From assembly GCF_004664715.2 (NCBI RefSeq), contig NC_051069.1, forward strand, positions 78,452,647-78,516,646: 64,000 nt of DNA. Direction: 5' to 3'. This DNA is from Peromyscus leucopus. Its lineage: Eukaryota > Chordata > Mammalia > Rodentia > Cricetidae. The notes below the pieces were generated by a model. It was given only the letters and a program-made list of their open reading frames with translations, made no database searches and had not been told where the DNA came from. Of the stretch, positions 56,075-64,000 are shown one piece after another (position 1 is the stretch's first letter; each line of letters opens with the position of its first letter). The translations under genes were made by a program, and so were the position numbers.

Positions 56075-56135
56075 GGCTCACATACTGAACACCTACTGTG
56101 TGCCAGCTCATTGGTGTAATAAGCATTCTAAGTGA
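56075..56135 (+). mobile_element. MIR-like fragment
   Basis: TACTGAACACCTACTGTGTGC followed by CCAGCTCATTGGTG is the typical MIR or L2 start phrase. It is short. Confidence 0.45.
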
Positions 56136-56394
56136 AAATGGGCCCACGTGCAGAAAGTATGTGCAGGTGCAACAGGGACAGCTTATCCAAGGAGAGGGTG
56201 ACCGTATTACTCATTCCTGGTCTAGGACATATATGAGAGCAATGATTTCACTACAGCAAAAGGAACAAACCAGACCTGTTTCCAGCAGATGAGGATCTCT
56301 GGACACCCCAGCTCTGAGGATCACTTAAGGGTACCCATTTGATAACATAGACAATCTGCAGAAGCAAATTTGTAAAGTCAATTAAGAACTATTT
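56136..56394. other. Unassigned sequence
   Basis: Nothing recognised. Confidence 0.35.
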
Positions 56395-56505
56395 ACTATT
56401 TGTTTCAAGGTCTCACTCTATAGTTCAAGAGAGCCTCAAATCTCAATCTCCCTGCCTTAGCCTCTTGAATACCTGAGTTTTAGATAAGTGCCATGCACCT
56501 AGGAG
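56395..56505 (-). mobile_element. B1-like SINE, old
   Basis: CAAGGTCTCACTCTATAGTTC, CTCCCTGCCTTAGCCTCTTG and AGATAAGTGCCATGCACC are the minus-strand order of a diverged B1. Confidence 0.65.
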
Positions 56506-57212
56506 TTCACCTTTAAAAGATACTAGGCACTAGAAGAGTTTCTGTTTTATTCCTTGGGGATCTAATATAATGACGGAAGAAATTTTTGCAATCACATCAA
56601 CAGGACAAAAAATAAAGGGACACACAAGAAGCACCATCAGAAGCCAACATGTATTTTTATAAAATTCCGTATGTGGTGCTACTAAAGAATATACTCTGAA
56701 CTGTCACTAGAAGAACGTTTTCTTTCGGAATGTAAAGACCAATTAGCATTACACTCACTAGGTAAACACTGCAGCTGTTGTTGTCTTTAAATAAGAACTG
56801 TCTGGTCTCATTATGATTAAGCATTGTTCTGAAGCATGTAGGCAACAAAGCAAGGTAAGGAAACAAATCATACAAAATTATAAGGGAAGACAAAACAAAA
56901 TTATACTCATCAGGAAGTATAACTTTCTACCTGGAAAAACTCCATCAGGATTTAGTAAAGTGACAGCTGTAAATGGTTACATAAATATGAATAGTATTCT
57001 TTTCTTACAATTAGTGTGTGTGTGTTATGATGTGACACATCCATACATACATTCATACATATGTATATGTGTTTGGAATTAAATAAAAATGCTAGCATTC
57101 ATAAAGAAACATAAAAAAGAAATAATTATAAATCTAAAACATTTTCTTGAGGCAAGAGATAATATCATGGAGATGCTTAATCTCATTAGAAATTATAACT
57201 ACAGTTCATAGT
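56506..57212. other. AT-rich unassigned sequence
   Basis: Nothing recognised. Contains AT-rich patches and an ATACATACATTCATACAT patch near 57044-57062. Confidence 0.4.
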
Positions 57213-57331
57213 ATTCAATTTTTTATTTAAAAGTTTTCTGGAGCAATAATACATTGTAATAAATAAACCTGTAACATTCAATTTTATTAACAAGTTTTCT
57301 GAAATAATAAATGTGAACAAACAAATAAATC
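57213..57331. repeat. Diverged tandem duplication, period 63 bp
   Basis: ATTCAATTTTTTATTTAAAAG at 57213 recurs as ATTCAATTTTATTAACAAG at 57276. Each is followed by TTTTCTG and AATAATA, then AAC- and AAATAAA-rich sequence. Two units are visible. Confidence 0.65.
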
Positions 57332-57420
57332 ATCAGAGAGAAGGGTGGCCCTATAAAACATGTTCTGAAAATCTGTAGCTCTTGTTTTTTGGTTTTTTGG
57401 TTTGTTTTTAGAGTTATTTG

Positions 57421-57592
57421 GGGCTGGAGAGATGGCTGGACAGCTTAGAGCACTTCCAAAGAAGACACGAATTCAGTTCTGATCACACACATCAGGGGCT
57501 CACAACCACCTAAAGCTCTTGTTCCAGGAGATCAAATATCCTCTTCTGGCTTCTGCAGATATCTACTCACACAGTGGGGGGAATAATGCTCT
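57421..57592 (+). mobile_element. B2 SINE
   Basis: GGGCTGGAGAGATGGCTGGAC head, CACACATCAGGGGCTCACAAC and CCTCTTCTGGCTTCTGCAG. The 3' tail is short, and the copy is likely truncated. Confidence 0.88.
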
Positions 57593-57596
57593 TCAG

Positions 57597-57812
57597 TATT
57601 GGAATAATGAGTTATGTTGAATAACCTACAAACCCCAACACTACCCATTACACAGATGCTGCCATTCAGACTCACAGTTCCAACTCACGGTGCCCATTAA
57701 AAATCACTGGGAAGGCTCTTAAAAATACCTATCTCTAAAGCAGTCCTTGAAGGGCATCAAATAATAAGAGCATCACACTTGACTCTGAGTGTGGTGCACA
57801 CACGTACATGTA
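57597..57812. repeat. Dispersed repeat copy A (related to 58673-58840)
   Basis: GGAATAATGAGTTATGTTGAA, CCAACACTACCCATTACAC, CAGATGCTGCCATTCAGAC and CACTTGACTCTGAGTGTGG recur in the same order at 58673-58840. Part of it (TTAAAAATCACTGGGAAGG) looks like MER5, so both may be old DNA-transposon copies. Confidence 0.6.
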
Positions 57813-57827
57813 CATAAGTAAAGGTAA

Positions 57828-58028
57828 AATTATTTATTTTATGTATGTAGGTTACACTTTTGTGTGCGAATGTGTACACATGTTGGAGTGCAAACCATCC
57901 ATGCTGAGGCCAGAAAAAGGTATACAATTCCTGGAGGGGGGATTACAGGGGTCTTAGGGACGTCTGCTTTCTCACACCGGTGATGGGATCCAAACTCATG
58001 ATTGGTCACCAAGCGTTCTCTCTAGCTC
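57828..58028 (-). mobile_element. B3-like SINE, diverged
   Basis: TTATTTATTTTATGTATGTAG edge, GTGTGCGAATGTGTACACATG, ATCCATGCTGAGGCCAG and TTCTCTCTAGCTCC are weakly in minus-strand B3 order. Confidence 0.6.
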
Positions 58029-58672
58029 CAAAGCAGCAATCCTAAGACAGCAAACGTGAGACGTACCAGAGCACTGGGAAGTCCCGAAATGGCTGGTGGC
58101 GCCTGTAAACAGCCAGAATAAAATGTCTGTTCTCTGACAGCATTTGATAGGATTTGAGGAAGTCAGAAAAATACTAAAAAATGGCGGGCAGTCATTTTAA
58201 AGTTATGGAGACAAATTTGATCGCCGCGTTAGGCCTGACTTTCTTTCTTTCTTACTTTCTGATAAAAATCGATGATTTGATCCTTGCTTGAGTTTAGTGA
58301 GAAGCAAGCCAGCATGTGGGCAACATGTGAAAACTGTTGAAGTAGTAGGGACAGTGATTTTCAAGCCACCTTCAGCAGCCTCTTCCTCCTTCCCTAGTTT
58401 CTTTGTTTCTGGGCAGGGCACGTGACTAGCTCTGGCCAATGAACTGTGGGACAAAATGACTTGGGCAACTTCTAGCCTCAAATACAGAGGAATGTGGTGT
58501 GACCTTCCAGATGTTTCTTTCCTTTTTCATGGATGCCAAGGAAGCCCAGGACTCAATATGCTATCAAAGCTGCCATTGGCTGCTCTCTGCCTGCCTTTAG
58601 GAGATAGGCAGTATGATCAAAAAGCAAATATTTGTGGGAGAAGCCACTAAAATGATTCCAGTGTTCTAGTCT
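58029..58672. other. Unassigned sequence
   Basis: Nothing recognised. Confidence 0.4.
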
Positions 58673-58900
58673 GGGAATAATGAGTTATTTAGAATAACTC
58701 ACCTACCCTAACACCAGCTGTCACCCAGATGGCAGCATTCAGACCCATGGTTCCAAATCACATTGAACATTAAAAATATCTGTTCCCCAAGCCAATCCTT
58801 CCAGAATACCAGGCTTGACTCTGAGGGTAGTGCGGGCATGGGATCATTTTAAGGGATCATTGTGCAGCCCTTGTTTCAAATACCACTGCTTTAAAGTGAG
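58673..58900. repeat. Dispersed repeat copy B (related to 57597-57812)
   Basis: GGGAATAATGAGTTATTTAGA, CACCTACCCTAACACCAGC, CAGATGGCAGCATTCAGACC and GCTTGACTCTGAGGGTAG match copy A. TGTGCAGCCCTTGTTTCAAAT and ACCACTGCTTTAA at the right end resemble a MER5-type terminus. Confidence 0.6.
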
Positions 58901-61204
58901 AAGCTATGTGTTTCACACTCATAAAGGTAACAGCACACTTGAGTCATGGTTGGGTCAATATCTGCTCTTCAGACTGGCCTTTCTCTCTCTGTGTCCACAC
59001 AGCAATAAACATACCTGTGTTTTATGTTGGGTTAAACTATGCTGGTCTTACATACAGCTACCGATTCAAAAGAAGCTGTGACCATGCATATCATATGTAT
59101 GTGCAAGCATGCACATGTATTTGCAGGCCTGAGAGGTGTCCGAGGCCTGCCGTCAGAGGCTCCTCTGTAAATGGGCCAGAGGGCCTAGCATGGGAAGCTC
59201 AGTTTGAAATGTTCAGTATTCAATCTCTGGAACACTTGAAGGCAAGACCCTAATAGATTTTGGAGACACTCTTGCATGCTGATGACATTTCTCCACTTTA
59301 GCCAGGATTAAAGCTGGAATTGTGGGTGAGATTACTGTTGAACAGGGTGATGAATGATTATTGCTACTTCCACACCTGGGACCAGGTGTCCTGCATGCAA
59401 GATTCCAGGGACACAGAGAGGTTCCTAACACCCTCATGACGGAAGTCATGTGTTCTAGGACATGAGGCAAGCTGAGAGCCGAGTGGGAGGCTGTTGTGTG
59501 AAATCACAATTCTTTTCTAGTGCTGAAATGATAGGGTGTGAGTCTTCTCTTTCCCCCTACTCCCGGGCTTGTATGTTGGCAGCATCTGTGACCCAACACA
59601 AATCAGTGGATGAAGAGGCCCTTCGAGAGAGACAGTGACCAAAGCACGTGAAAAAGGCTCAAAATGACACCATTCCTGTGAGCATCCAAACAGAAAAGCA
59701 AATGTCTAAAAGGAGCCTGTGAAATCTGGCAGATTGCGTAGAGCTAAAATGGTCACGTCAGCAATGTGACTCGTGTCCGAAGTGATGTGATGAAGGTGAC
59801 ATCTCATCAGAAAAGATAAGGATTAAGATGACTCAGGAACTGTGGGGTTGGGGCCGAGACAGAGACTGACGAGCTCACCATGTCAGAGCAGCCTGTGGCT
59901 GATCCAGAGGATTGTAAAGTGTGCCCTGGCAGCCTTGCTCTTCCTTTCATGGAGGATGCATTATGATATAAACAGGATTGAAAGGGGCTAAAGAGGAGCA
60001 TGGTAACTCGGGGTGCTGTATGAGATGAAGTAGAACCCTATATAGAAGCTGGACCACTGGGCTGTCCAGTTAATAGACGCTGGGCAAGGATCCAAAGTCC
60101 AGTGAAGTTCTGGGCAGATTCTATTTCCAGATGGTAAACCAGGGAACCAAGGCAAGTTCGCTTTAGCAGCCATGAGCAAGAACACAGTGATGGGCTGTCT
60201 CTGCATGGCAGAAATTCCTGGGCTGCCCCTCACCTAAGCAGGGCAGTGGTTAAATACTGGGTGGCAAAACTAAGCCCAGAGAAGAGCCTACTTCAGGTTC
60301 CAGAGATGCCCTGAAGTACTTCTCACCAGCACTGGGATTCTCTGGCAAACTGGCTGGTGACCAGTCTGCAGTATCAAGCTAGGCTTCAGAAAGGGGGTGG
60401 AGAAGGGGACTGGATGGATCTAGCTGCAGTGAGCCTCTTCATATGTATTAACCAGATTAAGACTATCCACAGGGAGTCACTGTCATCCTCTCGCACTTGG
60501 TCAGTGCTACCTCTATCTCTGACCATTTCCATTCCACAGCCCCGTAGCCAGTGTTCATCATTACTCAGTTAATCTCCCCAACACAAGGTTGCTCGGCAGC
60601 TCTGCAAATACCCAGCACACAGCTGCTGCTTGCTCCCTCCACCTGGGCCAGTGGCAGACATCACTAGGCAGTTCCAGCAGCCTTTCCCTCCAGACCTGTG
60701 CAATGCCTTGGCCTTATCCCAGGCAGCCACAGCCTGCCAGTCAGTGTTGGATGTTGCCACCTGACCATAGCCTTTAATTCCAAGAACAAAGCCAAATCAA
60801 AGTCAGCCCCACCATTGATGTGGAGGTCATCTCTACAGCTCTCATTGCAAAGGCAAAATTGAGTCCTTTGGCAAAGACTATCTAGTCAGCCTGAAGTGTC
60901 TGCTGTAGGATCCTTCTTTGGTCAGAGCAAAGCATGTTCAGATTTGTGGTGAGGGGTTACAGAATTTTTTTAAAAAAAAATTCATTAAATTTGTAGAGAA
61001 TTGATGGTCCTGAACCTGTGGTGAGTCAACTGACAGGGTATGTTTTGTTGTCGCTGTTGTCTGTTTTTATTTGTTTTTCTTTACAATGGGGTGGAAAGCA
61101 TACTCATACAATCATTTTACCACTTGCTTTCAGGATAATATGCAAGAAATTACATGATCTAGTCAATGACTTATAAAACTGACTTTGTATTAGACTGTTG
61201 CCTG
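58901..61204. other. Repeat-poor unassigned sequence
   Basis: About 2.3 kb with no recognised transposon. 60550-60900 reads smoothly in several frames but matches no protein that I recognise. An A-rich patch at 60966-60980 could be a retrocopy tail. Confidence 0.4.
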
Positions 61205-61365
61205 ACTACACTCTATGAGACTGTTCCAAGTATGTTGAAGGTGGGCTAGCCCAGGTAATGATGCTCAGTAGGTTAGGTGTAGTGAGTCCCATTCATTACA
61301 TCAGCTTATGGTGGTCTTATCAGGCTATAACTCCATCATAAATCAAGGAGATGTATATAAACCTT
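61205..61365 (+). mobile_element. Ancient DNA transposon fragment, Tigger-like
   Basis: GTGGGCTAGCCCAGGTAATG, CTCAGTAGGTTAGGTGTAG, ATCAGCTTATGGTGGTCTTAT, CAGGCTATAACTCCATCATAA and ATCAAGGAGATGTATAT follow the 3' end of a mammalian Tigger-type element. Confidence 0.7.
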
Positions 61366-62106
61366 TCTATAAAAAGAAATATCAATAGTTGAAATAAGGA
61401 AAATGAGCTAAAAATAGAATAATGGGACCATCTAATTACCACCAGCGTTAAACACTAAGTTACTATACCTGGTCAACACAACCTTAGTGCTGGAAGCATA
61501 CTTCAACTATACATTATTTATCAGAAACTACCTAAGATATATCCTCTGATGTTGAGCCAAGTGTCCAAGGACCCCAAGGCAGAGGGTCACCAAGAACCTA
61601 CCAGCTGTGCTACCCCCTTCAAGAGTACTTCTAGGCCATGAAAGGAAGGATGGAGAAAGACTCTGCCACTCTGCCTTCTTCTTTAGCTCCAGACCCCTTC
61701 CTTCCAACCAGGGTGTGGTTACCTGGGTGACTTAGCTGTTAGTCCCTTCCCCCTCTGCCACCAGCTCCTAGCTCTATCAGATCAGTGCCCTGTTCCATTG
61801 CACAGCTAATTCACTGGGACTTTTTATAATCACCACAGCCACCTCAGAGCTACTCCTCCCTCAGAGCATCGTTCACACAGAGACCAGATTTTGAACAGTG
61901 ATTTCTTGCACTTCTGAAATGAAAAGCACCTGCCTGACAAGTCAGCTCTCTGGGAGCCCTCTCCCTTTAAGGGATCGCCTGTGAGTCTGGTAAGCGTGGG
62001 TTCTTGCCTGGGCCATCAAGAGGACGGGTTAGGAACTGGCTTTCATCTTCCCTCATGGCTCACAGCATGTATGTTGCCAAGGATTTATTAAGTGGCCATG
62101 CCTGTG
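61366..62106. other. Unassigned sequence
   Basis: Nothing recognised. Confidence 0.4.
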
Positions 62107-62383
62107 GGCTGGGAATTTAGCTCAGCTGGTGAACTGCATGCTGCAGGAGCATGAGGAGCCTGTTCAATCCCAGCCCCTGTGTAAAAATGCCAAGCACGTG
62201 CCTGAAATCCCAGGGCTGGGGAGGCAGAGACAGGAGGACAACAGTTTATCTGAATCAGTGACCCCCAGGTACAGTGAGAGACCCTGTCTCAAATTAATAA
62301 CAATAATTATAATAAGTGGACAGTAGTTGAGGAAGAAACCTCATATCAACCTTCAGCCTCCACAGGGATGTGTACACATGTGT

Positions 62384-62385
<2 letters not shown>
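62107..62385 (+). mobile_element. B3 SINE
   Basis: GGGCTGGGAATTTAGCTCAGC head, GCCTGAAATCCCAGGGCTGG, GGCAGAGACAGGAGGACAAC, AGTGAGAGACCCTGTCTC and a tail running into CA. Confidence 0.87.
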
Positions 62386-62434
<49 letters not shown>

Positions 62435-62443
62435 TGCGCATGT
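62386..62443. repeat. (CA)n followed by a short GTGTGCGCATGTGTG block
   Basis: About 45 bp of pure CA, then GT-type sequence to 62443 that is partly complementary to it. Confidence 0.96.
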
Positions 62444-62499
62444 GTGAGAGAGAGAGATACAGAGACAGAGAGACAGAGAGAGACAGAGACAGAGACAGG
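62444..62499. repeat. (GA)n/(GACA)n microsatellite
   Basis: GA repeats interspersed with GACAGA units. The CA, GT and GACA blocks form one compound array. Confidence 0.95.
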
Positions 62500-64000
62500 G
62501 AATTCCTGTCTCTAACGATCTTAGCAGATCTCAAAACCTCACAGTGGGTTTGGGGAGAAAGACATGATGAGGCTTTATATCAAACGAGGTTCTCGTGAGT
62601 ATGCTGAAATTCCTCATCCCAAATGTTCTTCTCTCTCAATAGTCATGTGCAGACACAGGTGGGGTTGGATTCCAAACAATTCAAAAGCAAGACCAAGAGA
62701 TCCAGGCTCCATGTTATTCAGCAGGCCCTGGGGTACAATCACAGACTAACTATTCACTTAATGTTCAAAAATTGATCTTTAACACTTAATATGGCCTCTG
62801 GCAGTCCCTGTATAAGATTCTGGCTCACCCAAAACACCAAAACATCTGGAGACTTTAGACAGTCCCACGCCACAGGCTCTAACAGTCATAGTGTGTTAGC
62901 ATCGGAAACGCTGCATTCAAACATAGCCATCCCATCTGTCCCACCTTCAACTCCTCGTGGTGTCTTTCTCTTTATGGTTGCAAAGCAGGTGCTCTCCCCC
63001 TGGGAACTGGGAGTGTAAGGAAGCTTCAAAACACCTTTCCTTCTTGCTCCACATCTGCTGGGCTCAGCAGAGCTGCCTAAGGTAGTGGGATTGGAACAAG
63101 TGGGGACCAAGTTTCTCAAACTGACAGCTACTGGATCACGAGTGATGGAACCGAGTGGAAGCCCAAAAGAATTTCTCAGAAAGCAAAGGATGTTGCTGCA
63201 GAGAGGCCATTAATGACCCAGCTTCTTTCCTTGATATAACAGGCTCAGAAGATTAGTCTGGAATTTGCTGGAGGTAGTTTTCATCTTGGTTTAATGATGG
63301 GATATGATATGACAGCTGTATGGACGTGTTGGAGCAATACATAATTGCACAACCAGGGTGATCGGAAACTAACTCCATAACTCTAGCTGAGGCCTATTGA
63401 TTAAAGGCATTTGACACCCAGGAGGAGGTGAGAACCCTAATTGGACTCCACTGTAGTTTGGATAAGGCTCTGGAAGTCAGGTGCCTCTCATCTGCAAATA
63501 CCCTGAGGTTGAACACAGTGCAGAACTCCATGAGTTCTGCCACAGCTCTGAGCTCACCCTACCTGGGATGGTGTCCTCGCTTCACCCATTAATGTCCACT
63601 TGTCGCTGGGAGTTGCATGAGCTCTGAGTATCTGTTCAATCACTCCCTGGGTCTCTCCCTCAATCAATGGGAAGGTTAGAAGTCTCCTGTCTATAAAGTA
63701 CTTACTGGCGTAAATACATTTTATTTAATGGGAATGGAGGTGAAATCCTGCCTGTAATGTCCAAGAGGCAACTGCAGCTGTATTCACTATGGCTTGAGAG
63801 CAGCTGGGAGAGTCTGGTCAGCTCTAATCCAAGATTCAGCCATGCATTCACTTAATTTAACAGGCAACGAGATTTGTAGTGGCCATGACAGTAAGAATTC
63901 GCGTAAGGGGGAACATGCTATGTGCTCCATGGGTAGATACTGGACATTTGAACTTCAGTAATGCACTGAAGGAAAAGGCAGCCATGTCGTGGGTGAGTGA
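62500..64000. other. Repeat-free unassigned sequence; possible conserved non-coding DNA
   Basis: The right 1.5 kb holds no repeat that I recognise and no convincing frame. 63180-63960 has a balanced composition and many TAAT-core motifs (GGCCATTAATGACC, GGTTTAATGATGG, CCCATTAATGTCC) together with ATGACAGCTGT, a MEIS/E-box-like site. This resembles developmental enhancer DNA but is untested. Confidence 0.35.

Overview
This is non-coding nuclear DNA from a muroid rodent. It is packed with rodent-specific B1, B2, B3/B4 and ID-type SINEs, rodent L1 3' ends, class II (ERVK-like) solo LTRs and very long CA, GA and GAAA microsatellites. Several B1 bodies, for example at 37014, have a form I associate with cricetids (hamster, vole, deer mouse), and the TGTTGTGGGATGG-type LTRs resemble mys-like elements from the same group. 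The family assignment rests on remembered repeat consensuses and was not searched. || I found no protein-coding gene, exon or structural RNA gene that I can defend. The open frames are short, overlap in several frames, and mostly lie in SINEs or microsatellites (Leu/Ser, Lys/Glu and Thr/His repeats). The window is best read as intergenic sequence or part of a very large intron. || Layout. 1-4340: a minus-strand tract of uncertain origin, a 42-T run, a solo LTR, a B2, a long GA tract, a second solo LTR and a B4-like element. 4341-9140: mostly unassigned. 9144-14570: a URR1-like DNA element, an AC/AT/GT microsatellite, an indel-rich tandem duplication of about 1.2-1.6 kb that may be an assembly artefact, an LTR-like element carrying two B1-like segments, and a B3. 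14571-20275: MER5A, B3, B1 and an L1 3' fragment in otherwise unassigned sequence. 20276-21590: two LTRs. 22139-26383: B3, MIR, B3, microsatellites, and an old L1M interrupted by a B1, followed by a rodent L1 end. 26384-33126: sparse repeats. 33127-37340: dense nested L1, B1, ID, B2 and B3, ending in a B1 with a 177-bp GAAA/GAAG tail. 37341-48678: MIR fragments, B3s, a Tigger-like fragment, B2, and a B1 with a 50-A tail. 48679-53770: solo LTR, CT tract, MLT1, B3 and an L1 3' end. 53771-64000: MLT1, B2 and B3 copies, a Tigger-like fragment, then about 1.5 kb with no recognised repeat at the right edge. || There are no genes to act together. The main content is a record of insertions: four solo LTRs each bounded by an exact 6-bp duplication, one L1 with an exact 16-bp duplication, and clear nesting. 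Two repeat-poor stretches (about 41740-42020 and 63180-63960), rich in homeodomain-core-like motifs, are the best places to look for conserved regulatory DNA. I saw no sign of a previously undescribed biological system.
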